This document shows, piece by piece, positions 21,100 to 33,116 of a stretch of 62,086 bases of DNA (its first letter is position 1; each line of letters starts with the position of its first letter). A program made the position numbers and the translations under genes. The notes beneath the pieces were generated by a model. It did no database searches, was not told where the DNA came from, and saw nothing but the letters and a program-made list of their open reading frames with translations. The stretch comes from Haplomitrium mnioides (lineage: Eukaryota; Marchantiophyta; Haplomitriopsida; Calobryales), in contig JBNGIS010036427.1 in the NCBI GenBank assembly GCA_049999725.1, positions 1 through 62,086 on the forward strand. Reading direction: 5' to 3'.

Positions 21100-22300
21100 G
21101 AACTTGTAGATGTCGCTATTGTTTGATAACTCTTTTTGCTAAAATGCAGTCTACTTCATATTCTTCATGATCATCAAGAACAATAGCTAAAGGAGGAAGT
21201 TGAATACAATTTGGGAACAAAAAATGGACTATAAACAAAAGACTTAAGTTTAGAGACATTGAACACATGATAAACCTTTATATGAAGAGAAAGATCAAGT
21301 TTATAAGTAATACAAGAAATAACTTGAGAAATAGATAAACAACTAATCCAAGCAAGATATAACTTACGGACTTGAGTACTTAAAGATCATAGGAGATCAT
21401 GAGTAGATAACATAACTTGGTCACCTAAAACATAAAATAAATCACGACAATGTCTATCAACGTATTTTTTTGCCAATTTTTAGCAATAGTAATATGGTTG
21501 CAAGCATCTTGCAAAGAAGAAGATAAACAAGACAAAATGGTATAAATACTTGGAACCCATTATTTGCTTGTTTGGAGGTATTGTAGATGAACTCTATAGC
21601 CAATAAGAAACTATTCTAAATATGTGATGAACATTAATGAATGGGCGAAGCATATCTTCCACATTGCTATTGGCACACTCTATTTACCCATTTGCTTGAA
21701 GATGATAAGCAGTAAACATAAAGAGTTTAGTTCTCAAAAGCTTGAACAACTCTTGCCAAATCTTTCTAATAAAACGCGAATCCCTTTGAGATATTGATAC
21801 ATTGGGCATTTCATAATGACGGAAGACAATATCAAAGTAAATTTTTGCCTAAATGTAGAGCATCTCTTTTATCCACTATCGGTGTCAAATGAATATGCTT
21901 GTTGAGCTTGTCTACAAACATCACAATGGTAGTAAGCCCATAATACATAGTTAGAAGTAAAGTAAGAAGATCCAAACTTACTTCTTCCCAACGAGCAATA
22001 AGTATTGGTAGTGGTTGAAGAAGTCTCGCTGGTTTTTGATTTGAAGTTTTATTTCGCTAACAACTTTCACACGAACGAACAAAACCACGAACATCTTGAG
22101 CCAAGCTAGACCACCAAAAAGTGTGCTTAAAAAACTCTACAGTTTTATCTACTCCAATGTGCCCTAAGATGGAAATATCATATTCTTCTTGTAAACAAGC
22201 CATTTGAAATATATCATCTTGTAGAATATATATTTGATGGCCTCGATAGAGAAAACCATCTCCAATGGAAAAAAAAATGATACTCATTATCTTTGACTAC
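21100..22300 (-). pseudogene. integrase and chromodomain of G2
   Basis: The zinc-finger segment reads ILGHIGVDKTVEFF, then WWSSLAQDVRGFVRSCESC (22,220-22,057). The core in pieces at about 21,980-21,590 includes the VDKLNKHIHL and RFY/KDLARVV-type blocks. The chromodomain reads as AEKVIKQ..HLQVQYKV near 21,150-21,090. Many stops are present. The last third of the core is less complete than in G3. Confidence 0.65.
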
Positions 22301-22861
22301 CAACCGTGGTCTAATAAGATTAAAAAAAAACATCTTGTAGTTTTTGGCAACAACATTGACTAATTATCTCATTAAGATGTAATATGATAATGTTAACCAC
22401 CTGCATTGTATTCACTCGATGATTTGGCCTTCATGAAAATGCATTAAAAAAGGTGTGTAACCTTTTAGGCTTGTATTCTAGCTTGATGTCAAAGAGTTGC
22501 AATTGATCTTCCCATTGGTGATAGCGACTTATCAGATTTTCCAAATAGATCACTTATAATAATGTTTTGTGGTCTGGGCCCATAAATACAAATCTTCTTA
22601 AAAGATAGTGTCTCCACACATTGGTAGCATAAACCATTGTCAATTGCTCTCAATCTCTTGTAGAATAGTTTCTCTCCGCCGTATTTTATTAGCATGATAT
22701 AAAGGCAATTGGATGAAGTCCACTCTCAAACTCTTGTTGTAAAACTTTTCCAATAGCAAAATTAGAAGTATCAACTATACAATGTGTCTTTTGATCATAT
22801 GATTGTAGAATAGAACACAAAGAGACTCTAGCCTTGAGTTGTTGAAATGTCATTTGCTTTT

Positions 22862-24000
22862 TCACGGTCCATTGACCTCTTTACATAGTAGATTTGTAAG
22901 TGATGCAGCAACATGCACATAATAATGGATGAATTGTCGATAGAATCTTGCCAATCCATTGAAGGCTCTAATTTCCTTTACCTCTGTTGGTGTTAGCCAC
23001 TCCGTGATAGCTTTAATTCTCTCTTCTTCCATCTTGATACCATCCACAAACATTTTGTGCCCTAGGTATATAACCTCTTGCTTCCAAAATTTGCACTTAG
23101 ATCCTTGTAATAAAACTTCCAATCATACAACCTTTGCAATACTTCTTTCAAATAATCATGATGTTCAACTTCAGTTTTACTAAAAATAAGAATGTCATCC
23201 AAGAATACCAAAACTGACTTATCCAATAACCCATCAAAAGCTTGATGCATTTGATCCATTAATATGGTCGGAGCATTAGTGAGGCCAAATGTAATGACTT
23301 TTGACTAAAAATGCCCGCACCTTTTGCAAAAAGTTTTCTTTAACACATCACTTAGCTTGACAGGAATTTGCCAATAGCCACGTCAAAGATCCAACTTGGA
23401 AAAAAATTGCACACCACTCAATTGATCTATTTAATCATCAATACGTGGTAAAGTATAAGCATTCTTTACGATTTGATTGTTTAAACCATGATAGTCTGTA
23501 CAAAGACAAAATCCACCATCTTTCTTTGGTACAAATAATACTAATATTCCTCAAGAAAAAGTACTATGATGAATGGAATCCTTTTCAAGAAGATACGTCA
23601 AGGTCTTGTAAAGCTCTTCCAAGTCTTATGACGATAGCCGGTATATATGATGATTATAAGGAGTATTTTCTAGTGTCAACTCAATTTAGTACGGCAATTT
23701 CTCAACATCTCGTAACTCTTTTGGAAAATCATCTAGAAACACATCTGCAAACTCCTTCAAAATATCATCAGTAATTGAGGTCGGTATAGATTTCCCTCCC
23801 TTTTTATTCAATTCCATGATAGCTTTGATCCATCTAGCAAAGACATGCAACTTTTTCTCCATCAAAGCATTATGCTGAACTGATTTGAACCTCTTCACCA
23901 ACGGTGCCATACGCTCCAAAAGAATTATTTTTTCTTGTAAAGTAACTTGAATCTGTTGTTTTGCTCAATCAACTTGAGCGGATTGATCTTCAAGCCAAGG
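22862..24000 (-). pseudogene. reverse transcriptase of G2
   Basis: Minus-strand frames read PLVKRFKSVQHN, ILKEFADVF, a broken [15 protein letters not shown] core, the catalytic VLVFLDDILIFSK near 23,220-23,180, then KCKFWKQEVIYLGHK, IRAFNGLARFYRQF and the start of the RNase H linker. At least three frame changes separate these blocks. The double Asp of the active site is kept although the gene is dead. Confidence 0.8.
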
Positions 24001-24132
24001 AAAGCCTAAAATAATTTCATATTATATCAATGCAATAACAAATTCCATAGATTCCTTATACTCTTTGCCAATACTTAGAAGAAATGGCTTATGCAAGTGG
24101 AACACCTCCTGTTTTTTGCCATCGACCATCGT

Positions 24133-25573
24133 CATAAAACTTCACTTAAAAGTAACTTCGAGGGAAAGTAATCTTTTCTCACTTCTAACTTAAAAGTACC
24201 ACTTCACTTAAAGTAACTTCAAAATCAAGTAACCTTAAAATGATTTTAACCCTAAAAATAACCCTTTACCACTTGTTTCACTCTTCTATTTTCTTATAAA
24301 TAACACAACATCATGTTTGTACTATTACATAATCATCTCTTTCTTATTATGATGTCCTCATCATTGTTGCAGCTTTCAAATTGTTGAAAAGCCTTTTTGA
24401 GCATTCTCAAGGTTTGAATAAGGTATCCAAGTAGCATTATGAAGTGCATAGCCTTTTTACATAATCTTGTATTGAACTTGTGGATGTCGCACTTGTTTGA
24501 TAACTCTTTCTGCCAAAATATGATTCACTTCACATTCTTCATAATCATCAAGAACAGTAGTCGAAGAAGTAAGTAGAATACGATTTGGAAAAGAAGATGG
24601 ACTAGGGACAAAAGGCTTAAGTTTAGAGACAAGGAACACATGACAAATCTTCATATGAAGAAGAAGATCAAGTTTATAAGAAACGTGAAAAATATCTTGA
24701 GAAATAGAGAAAAGACCAATCCAAAAAAGAGACAACTTACGAATTTGATTATCTAAGGATAATGGAAGATCATGAGTAGATAACATAACTTGGTCACCTA
24801 AAACATAAGAGAAATCAAGACTATGTCTATTGGCATATTTGTTTGTCAATTTTTAGCAATAGTAAGATGGTTGCAAGCATCTTGCAAAGAAGAAGATAAA
24901 CAAGACAAAAATGTAGAAATACTTTGAACATTAGAAGAAGAAGGAGAAAGCAAACCATTGCAAACAAGAGGATGTTGACTCAAATTAAAAAAGAAATGAA
25001 AAAACCAAGTACTTGCTTGTTTGGAGGTGTTGTAGACAAACTCCACAGTAGATAAGAAACTATCTTAATCAATGTGATAAACATTGATGAATGCGCAAAG
25101 CAGATCTTCCACAGTACGATTAGTGCGTTGTACTTGCCTATTTGTTTGAGAATGATAAGTAGTAAACATGAAGAGTTTGGTTCCCAAAAGCTTGAACAAC
25201 TCTTGCCAAAACTTTCCAGTAAAACGTGAATCCCTATCAGATATTAACACCTTGAGCATTCTATGATGACGGATGACTGTATCCAAGTAAGTTTTTTCCA
25301 ATTGAGGAGCATCCACTATATCCACTATGAGTGCTAAGTAAATCTGCTTGTTGAGCTTGTCCACAAACACCACAGTGGTAGTAAACCCACAATGCGTAAT
25401 TGGAAGTGAAGTAACAATATCCAAACTTACATGTTCCAGACGAGTAGTAAGAATTGGTAGAGGCTAAAGAAGTCCCGCTGGTTTTTTATTTGAAGCTTTG
25501 ATTTGCTGACAACTTTCAGAAAAAACGAACAAAAACACAAACATCTCGAGCGAGGTTGGGCCACCACTAAGTA
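24133..25573 (-). mobile_element. Ty3/gypsy chromovirus 3' fragment (G3)
   Basis: Read on the minus strand, this is a better preserved integrase-chromodomain segment than G1 or G2. It ends in about 190 bases of LTR, which is cut at 24,133. It starts abruptly within the integrase zinc finger (WWPNLA) at about 25,573, against repeat R. Adjacent G2 begins inside protease, so the two remnants abut without an intact LTR between them. Confidence 0.85.
24400..25430 (-). pseudogene. integrase and chromodomain of G3
   Basis: Minus-strand blocks are LDIVTSLPITHCG, VFVDKLNKQIYLALI, the catalytic ISDRDSRFTGKFWQ, TYHSQTNRQVQRTNRTVEDL (the E-helix), then FVYNTSKQASTWF and YVLGDQVMLSTHDL. HVSYKLDL and VSKLKPFVPSPSS follow. 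The chromodomain reads EVNHILAERVIKQ, HPQVQYKI, stop, KGYALHNATW. Breaks are fewer than in G1: one frame change at about 25,060, one at 24,850 and a stop in the chromodomain. Confidence 0.85.
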
Positions 25574-25575
25574 TT

Positions 25576-25774
25576 CATAATGCCAGTATGAAAAGCAAAA
25601 ATATGTCATTGACTTATCACTCTTTTTCTTCAAAGCGTCAATTTAGATCACTTTTTTTATACCCTTTCAAAGTCAAATCTTAAAAGAGTTAACACTTCAT
25701 TTGAGTTATTGCCAACCTCTTTTGGGTTATTACTAACTCTCCTACTCAAACTACTTTAAGGCATCAAATGGTAT
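25576..25774 (+). repeat. dispersed repeat R, copy 1, segment 1
   Basis: This segment matches 44,868-45,073 base by base, for example CAACCTCTTTTGGGTTATTACTAACTC. It is split from its continuation at 28,732 by the LINE insertion. It ends with the 8-bp duplication AATGGTAT (25,767-25,774). The identity of R is unknown. Confidence 0.8.
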
Positions 25775-28731
25775 TGCCAAAGACTATGCAGCCATGATCT
25801 CGGAATCTCTAAGATGACAATGGTTCTCTGTAGAGCTCAACAAAGGCACAATCTCCTTGATTGACAAGGGTGGCGATAAATCTCTAGTCTCCAACTGGAG
25901 ACCCATTTCCCTTCTTAATACCTCTTATAAGATCTTTGCCAATGTGATTTCCCTTAGGTTGCAAAAAGTTCTGACATGGATCATAAATACAGAGCAATCA
26001 GCCTTTGTGCCTAATAGATACATCCTTGATAATGTGATTTCTGCCATTGAAACCAAGGATTGGGCCCTCTCAACAGGACAAGATTGTGTCTTCCTGAAGG
26101 TAGATTTTGAGAAAGCATATGACACAGTGGACTGGGAGTTCTTGTTCAAAATTTTAGAGGGCATGGGGTTTGGTCAGACATTCATTGACTATGTGAAGGT
26201 GACTACAACTAATGCCACGTCCGCAGTCAACCTTAACGGCATCCCCTCCCGCTCATTCCCTATCCAGCGATCAGTGCGTCAAGGCTGCCCTCTAGCCCCT
26301 TTTCTATATCTTGTGGTAGCAAATGCACTAGGACACCTTCTCAAGAATGCATCACTCACTGATCAAGTTAAAGGGATTTCTATCCCTTTGGGCAGGTATC
26401 ACCTCTTTTCTCAATATGCTGACGACACTCTTCTATCCTTGGCAGGAGAAGAACAGAACTTGACAAAGGCAGTGGAGGTGCTACGTACCTTCTCCAAGGC
26501 TTCTGGACAGAATATCAACTGGGATAAATCATCTGCTATTTGGATCAGCTCGCAACCTAGACCACAAGGGTGGAACATTGGCAGTAATTGGAAATGGGCA
26601 GAAAATGACACAATTCTGAAATTCCTTGGTATTCCGTTTGGCTTTCAAAGTGGTATACAAGCAATCAAGAACATCTTGGTGAACAGAGTCAGATCTAAAC
26701 TCAAGTTTTGGTGCAACAGATATATCAGTCTACCAGGTAGACTGTTGATCATCAATCATATCCTTCTGGGTTCCATCTGGTACTTTGTTTCTTGTTGGGC
26801 AGGGGGCAGCTCCCCGCTTAAGAAAATCAAACAGCTGGTGAGAAACTTCCTTTGGTCAGGAAATGGAGAAAACTGCAGAGCTCCGATGGCATGGGAAACC
26901 TGCGTGAGAAGAAAGAAAGAAGGAGGATTGGGACTGATAGACATTCATGTCTAGACTCAAGCCCTGCTGGGAAAGTGGATAATGAAGATTGTGCTGCCGA
27001 GAGACTCCACATCCAAAACGTTCCTTATGTACAGAGCCAGCCAAGCTAGACCTCTCAGTAAAGTAGGTTGGGGTCACTCTCTATTGTGGACAGTAGCTGA
27101 CTGCAGATCCTCATGCTGGTCGACCTCGCAACTATGGAATGAGATATGGCAGGCTTGGTCAATACTCAAAAGATCCATAAAACAGAAGGCTCCTGAGTCC
27201 TTTGAAGAGGTTGTGAGCATAAACATCTGGTGGAATAAACTGGGGGACAATTCTTTGCTGGCGTCAAATAAGAGCTGGCCATCCTTGAGGTGGTCTCAGG
27301 CAGGGGTCAACATGATTGAAGACCTATGGAATCATCAAACATACAACTTCCTTGAGTGGACAGAGGTGCAGGAACGGTTTCAGCTTCACAAAAGGCATGA
27401 GCAAAAATGGTATGACCTGATAGCTAAGATTCCTGACAGGTGGATTTCACTCCTCCTTAAGGGGCCAAGCCACTTAAGAAAAGGAGACTGGACTGGAGTC
27501 TTCTCATCTGGTTTGGACACACACCCCATTGCAATATCCTTGTGGAGTGCTGATACTGAGCTGAAGGCAGGAACCATGACTCAGTCCTCTGATCTCACCC
27601 AGTCATTCTCATGGTTTTTTGTCACACCAATGTCTACCATGTTAGTAGAAGGAATTTGACCCCAGCTTCCTCCTTCAGTGATTATGAGGAAAATAAGAGT
27701 CTGCACAGTGACAAAAGATCATAGTGTCGAGTATAAATTACTTGGCTCGGTTATTGGAGAGGGAGATTGGGACCCTGGAATGTGGGTATGGAAAGATAAT
27801 TCACCCCTCAGTAGCTACTCGACCAAGAAAGGCCGTTGGTTCATCCTCGGTCGACCATCAACAATCACTCCGGTTCTGGAACGCTGGAAAGCACAAGGCT
27901 CGATCGACTCCAAATACTCCTCCAGATGGACTGATATATGGGTGGTGAGCAGATCAGCTAAAGAGGCCACTTTAATGTGGCTTATTGTCCAAAGAGGTGT
28001 GCAAGTAGGGAGTTTCAGAAAAAAGACAGAAAAGCCTGGTTATGAGATTGATGCAAGATGTGTATGCTACAAGGAGGACTCACTGGAAGATATCATTCAC
28101 TATTTCTAGCTTTGCCCTAGGATCAGCTCTATCTGGAAATGGGCAGGGAATATAATTAACAGATTAGTGTTTGTTATTTGGGGGAACTCCAAAAGGTGGA
28201 AGCCAACCTGGCAACAATGCATCCTAGGTGACAGAACTCCAAAGGCCCTGGCCATAGTTCAAAAGATCTGGTCCCTTCTAAGAGGAATATTACTTTACTC
28301 TATATAGCTCTCTAGGAATGATGTCGTGTTCGAGAAGTCGTACATGGATATGTACTGTTTAAAGAAGAAAATCTGGAGGAGATTGATCGAGTATGAAAAG
28401 AAAGCTTGGCACGATGCCTGTAGAAACTGGAGGAAGGCTCAAAGTGAAGAAAAGAGAGAAAAAATTCTGGAAACCTTTGACAGAACCTAGGGTGCTAGGC
28501 ATTTTCTCTGTATCCGTGATGAAGACAATGTTTACTAGAATCTGGATGTTAGTAGTAATTTGGATTGAGGGTATTGGTCTGCTGTGGTTTACTAGGCTTG
28601 ATCCCGAAAGGGATTGATTGGTTGCTGTTTTTGCCCCTTGGCCTGATTGCTGGCCGCGGTTGTACCTTTGATGCTTGAAAGTAATAAAGTTGTTTACTTT
28701 CGATCAAAAATAAATAAATAAATAAATAAAT
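25775..28731 (+). mobile_element. 5'-truncated L1-type LINE
   Basis: This is a non-LTR retrotransposon fragment of 2,957 bp. It starts within the reverse transcriptase, lacks ORF1 and the endonuclease, and ends in an (AAAT)n tail at 28,710-28,731. A perfect 8-bp target-site duplication AATGGTAT flanks it (25,767-25,774 and 28,732-28,739). The matching uninterrupted repeat R copy reads CATCAAATGGTGTCC near 45,065, so both ends are certain. 5' truncation is normal for LINEs that stop reverse transcription early. Confidence 0.95.
25830..28620 (+). pseudogene. LINE ORF2: reverse transcriptase and C-terminal zf-RVT region
   Basis: The RT reads SLIDKGGDKSLVSNWRPISL, then SAFVPNRYILDNV, FLKVDFEKAYDTVDW (catalytic Asp), RSVRQGCPLAPFLY, FSQYADDTLL (YADD at 26,415-26,426), LGIPFG, and LPGRLLIINHILL. 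After a stop at 26,952 the frame continues through a long thumb/connection part (KWIMKIVLPRDSTSK). Near 27,940-28,110 a plant zf-RVT-like segment reads LMWLIVQRGVQ and CVCYKEDSLEDIIHYF. RT order and zf-RVT are those of plant L1-type LINEs. Stops at 26,952, 27,657 and 28,107 make it a pseudogene, although the RT itself is unbroken for about 365 codons. Confidence 0.92.
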
Positions 28732-30168
28732 AATGGTATCCTTACTTTCATGCAATACTACTATTAATATTCTTTTCCAATTACACATTAAAACTATTGT
28801 CATTAATATAAACCACTTGAACCTCAAGAATTCTTTCATACTTAAGTAAATATGTCATAGATCATATGACAAGATCACAAGTCATGTAGTACTTTGCACC
28901 AAGAATTTTCTCAATTTTAGAAAAACAAATAGAATATAACATTAATAATTCGACTTCTTTTTTCTACAATGTTTTGCTTACGTTTCTAGCACTAGGGCAA
29001 GTTATCCTCTTGCTATTTTACTTTTCAAGTTTGTTTTTTTTTTTTGGTTAGTAGAAATTTACATTCATTGTATATTAATCTTTAAGTTCCAAAGTCTATT
29101 ATCAAAAATGAGAAATGTTCTTAACAATATTGTCAAAAATTTCACAACAAGACATTGTCTCTTGTATGGAGAAAAGTCATTTACCCTTGTTTTGAAGTAT
29201 TTCTTCTTGAAGCAAAAAAATTATCACACCAGTTGGAATCCAAGTTTAGATTTCTATTTTTATATATTTGAGTTTTTGTCTTTTTGTGTTTGCGTATATA
29301 AGACCTTGTATTCCTATCAAAAGGTTGTCTTTTAATGGCATATAAACCAAAGGAGAGCTGAGGTATTGTAGTTCTTAGAAAATTTTGAATTGCTTGTGAC
29401 CAAAAAAACATTGGTTCAAATATTGAAAAGGTCACAACATTGAGTTTCTTAAGAACTACATTAAAAAAACACATCAAAAGATTCAGATTTCTCTTTTTGA
29501 GCACCCATAGTAGCTTGGATTGCTACTAGAAGAAATTTGGTGCAAGAATCAAAGGCATCTATGGTATCTCGGAGTGCTAAAGATTTGTGGAGAAGCTATG
29601 TTGAAGATTGTTGGTCTGTGATAAAGAATCAGCATCATTGTTTTAGTTTGTTTGGTTGATGCAATAGACTTGGAGAAAGAGTTTTTAGTTTGATTTTGGT
29701 TCAATCTCGAAGAAGGTCTTAAGCAAAAAAAGTTGCAGAAAGCAAGTTGTGGATCTTGGAGAGGAGATTTTGCAAGTAGCCTTTGCTGCTTTAGTTTAGA
29801 GAGAACTCTATCCAATTTTTCATTGAAATTCTTAATCTACAAAATTCTTGCTTGAGCATATTTCATCAAGCAAAGGAGGATAACATTTAGAGATTTTTGT
29901 CAAAGCACGTATGTGAGTTTTGCAAGAGCAGCAATTTGTCAAGCAGTAAATTGTTGAGCAAAATTGCAGAAGATCATTTTAGAGATTCTGTGATTTTATG
30001 GTTGCTTGCAGTTTGTCAAAGAAATGGTTGCTTAAATTTTGTTAAAGCAAGAGCGATGACTTAGGGATATATGATTTGATTAGATTTCGCTAAAGTGAAA
30101 TGGTGTATTATAAAAAATTATCAAGCACATTTTTGGGAGCAGAAACTAAACAATAAAGCATTAGAGAT
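28732..30168 (+). repeat. dispersed repeat R, copy 1, segment 2
   Basis: This is collinear with 45,066-46,495 at roughly 85-90 percent by eye. It contains a TATATAAGACCTTGTATT promoter-like segment near 29,295 and many TTTGTCAAAGCAA-type words later. No protein domain is recognisable. It is interrupted at 30,168 by an insertion flanked by GAGAT. R might be a long LTR or leader of an unrecognised retroelement. Confidence 0.75.
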
Positions 30169-33116
30169 TGTGAGAGCATAGTTCTTAATAGAAGGTCAGA
30201 AACAGCTCGAAGGAGTTCTCTTCTGCACTGTGGAGTAAGAAGGAAATGGTAAAGCTTCAGTTTTGTGTATAACAAGTGTAAAGTTGTAAAACTTAAGGGT
30301 AAGTGGAAATTTTGGATACAATTGGCCAAGGAGAGAAGGCTAGGTGATGAGGAAGTTGATTTCTTTTTCAAAGAAGAAGAAAAAATATATTTTTTTAGAA
30401 AACTAATCTAAGTGTTGAGGGCCAACCAACCCCTATCTATTTCTATCTATTGTATGTGATAGTGGACAGCTTGCCTAGGAGCCAGGTGAAGTGTATCGAA
30501 TAACAATTGTCGATGTCCTGAACTAGGTTTGTCTAGGGGCAAGAAGAAGTGGTGGCTTTACACCCCATAAGGGGTTGCTTCTCGAAAGGAAGAGATTGTT
30601 AAATCCTTATATATTGCTTCTAAGTTATTGGGAAGTACTTATGGGATATTTGGAGGTACTTGGGAAGGCCACCTGTTACAAAGCATTTGTGAGGGAGAGC
30701 ATTGGTTGTTTAGATCAAGGTGGTAATCCGCGTTGAGGAAGATTTGCAAAGTGCTCTGCTTTATAGATTTGAAGAAATTGTAGTATTTTATCACGGATCA
30801 AGAAATAGACCAGACCAAGATAAGCGAATGTGATGTTAGCTCTGGTGGATTGAATTTGGTTGTCGAAAACAACATTTTGATGGCACAATTGGTGGTGGGA
30901 TGAAGTATAAGAAATATGTGCAAGACTCCAAAGCTGAGGAAGAATGCCCTACCAAGATCTCTGAGTGTGAGTGCTAAGTGAAGATCTCTTGTGGAAAATT
31001 AGGCTGTGAGAATCAAGAATTCAAAGGAAATCGGCCAGCTGTAGAATTTCCTCTGAGGTAGGTAGTCTGCAAATCGAACCCCAGTGGAGGAGAAACCTAC
31101 AGAATTTGAAGGTCCCTCATATGAATGTTAGCTGTGATGAAGTCCGGCGTTGAAACAAAATGTGAAGGTGAGATAGAGAAAAATTCTTGTGGAAAAGATA
31201 TCTGCGAGGAAGAAATTAGCATTGTCAAGGGATTCCGCGGTGTTAAGACAAATGCAAAGAACCTTTCTGTGAGAATTAATCGAAGGTCTGTTGCAAAGTG
31301 GAAATCGATCGAGCTATTACGCGACCTATTTCAAAATGAAAGTGGAATTAAATTTTAAAAGGAACAAGTTTGATCTTAAAACGAAGGAAGAAAGGTCCGT
31401 GAGTCCGAAAGACGGATTGGAACCGAGTCCTCCAATGTGAGGTGCCCTAGTTAAGGGGGATCCAAGGTGAGTCCGAAGTGGAGATCCGTTGGATCCGATG
31501 CATGTCCATGTGGGTATACGTTGTAGGGAGCTCGATTAACAGGGTTCTGAGTGGGGTTACGAAGTGGAATCCCCGGTTAAAAAGGATCCGTTCCGAGGTA
31601 TCCGACGAATCATAAACGACGAATTGGAAAGGCGAAACAGTGATTAGACAAAATGGTGATAAGCGAAGCGGTGATTTGTTAGTATTTTGCGCGATTGAAG
31701 ATTGTTGCAGAAGAACAACTACGCAGATAAGTTTGAAAGATGAAGCGGCGCTTTATCATGGTTTTGGTGTTGATTGTGGAAGTCGAACTAAAAGTTCGAA
31801 AAGTCAAAACAAATGCTCGGTGGAATATGAAAAGTTCGAAATCAAAAAAGGAGGAAATAAAGAGTTAGTGAAAGTTCAAAAATTAGCATAAGAACAATTG
31901 TTAGTAATTAGTTCTTATTGTAAGCAAAGTAAGTGTAAGTTAATGAAGGATAGTTATTTAGCTTAAGAACAAATTGTGAGTTGATAGTTCTTATTGGAAG
32001 CTTAGTGAGAAAGAGTTAGCTTAGGAAGAGAAGTAAGTTAGTTTTTTTTGAACTGTTACTTGTCAATTGAGCAGGATAGGAGGTACAAGCCTGTTGGCGA
32101 GTTCTTGTTCTGCTGGGTTGTCTTATAGTACATTGGTGCTTCAAGTAAAATTCATGAGGTTCTTGTTTGTGAGGTCCCTTGCTCTTGTTAGAAATTACAG
32201 ATTCAAAAGAAGTAGTATGAAGAAGGAACAAGGAATTGAAGTCAAAGTTGGTTGGTGAATATTCTGCAGGTTTTCAATTGAAGAAATCAGGCAGATTGCA
32301 TTAGAGAAGGGCATGTCAAGGGGTACCTAAGTGTTTTCTACTAGTGGGTCTGGGTTCTGAGTTCCAAGTTGTAATCCGTGGGAGGTTTAGTGGCAAGTCA
32401 ATTCTGCTTTGAGTCTTGTTTTGTTTTGTATGTGTGTGTTAATGTGTTAAATTTTTAAGGAGAGAACCTTCTGTGATTCTCCAATTAGTGGATACTAGTT
32501 GCTGGGTTGCAGTAGAGCAAAGAGTGCTCAGGATTGTGTGTGTCTATGGAATAGGTAGGCATTTCACAAATAAACAGAGTAGTGGGTGGTTGGAGGAACA
32601 TTAGTTGGATGTGAGATCAGGAGGATCGTTCCATAGTTGAGTTCTCAGCATCAAGCTCTATGGTATATTTGGTTGGAGTGGCGTGAGTTTCCAGTTTGAG
32701 GAAAGTGAAGTGGTGTAATGAAGGTAGGCACTAGAGTGTTGGTTTGAGAGTTTCAAGCAAGTTGGGTAACTGGTTGCTTGGGAACATCTCTGATACAACT
32801 CAAGTTTAAAATTAGCTTGTACATCAGTTTTCTTATCCTAGAGATGTCAGTCATGCAATTTGTGTGATTCTTGGTTGTTGTTCTATTATGTTGAGCAGTT
32901 AGAAGAGTTGATATGTGGTTTTGTGGAGAGAAGGTTGTCATACCTAGAGAAGGAGAGCAGTCCATCTTTGAATTGATAGAGTGCAGTTTCAGAACTCTTT
33001 AAAGAATCTGGAAAGTCAATAAAATCAATTTAAGAGCATATTTCTATATAGATCTTAAGTGGTTCAATCTCTGGTTGTGTTTTTTGGGGATGGAGTGCCA
33101 CTGCTGTGCTACAACA
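30169..33116. mobile_element. 2.9-kb TG...CA insertion with 5-bp TSD (unclassified)
   Basis: Relative to repeat R copy 2 this is a clean insertion. It starts TGTGAGAGCATAG, ends GCTACAACA, and has the perfect 5-bp duplication GAGAT at 30,164-30,168 and 33,117-33,121. TG...CA ends and a 5-bp duplication are the marks of LTR retrotransposons. However, I cannot find a pair of long terminal repeats or any gag/pol domain. A short stretch after 31,975 (TGTGAGTTGATAGTTCTTA) resembles the left end for about 40 bases only. It may be a non-autonomous LARD-like element with strongly diverged LTRs. A GC-richer block lies at 31,380-31,640. Confidence 0.7.

Larger units (their letters stand above)
20220..24132 (-). 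mobile_element. Ty3/gypsy chromovirus remnant (G2)
   Basis: Read on the minus strand from 24,132, this has the protease end (SIGKEYKESMEFVIALI-type text and LGFPWLEDQSAQVD), RT, RNase H, integrase, chromodomain and 3' LTR. It has the same order and close sequence to G1. The LTR occupies about 20,950 down to at least 20,400. Gag and the first part of protease are absent: at 24,133 the sequence switches abruptly to LTR-like sequence belonging to G3. All domains carry stops and frameshifts. Confidence 0.85.

Noticed and set aside
31390-31425. Hammerhead ribozyme (GTCCGTGAGTCCGAAAGACGG)
   Set aside because: The GAAA and stem are suggestive, but the obligatory CTGATGA core is missing.
31975-32015. 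3' LTR start of the 30,169-33,116 insertion
   Set aside because: TGTGAGTTGATAGTTCTTA resembles the left end for about 40 bases only, after which no similarity remains. A related word also occurs at 31,895, so it may be a local repeat.
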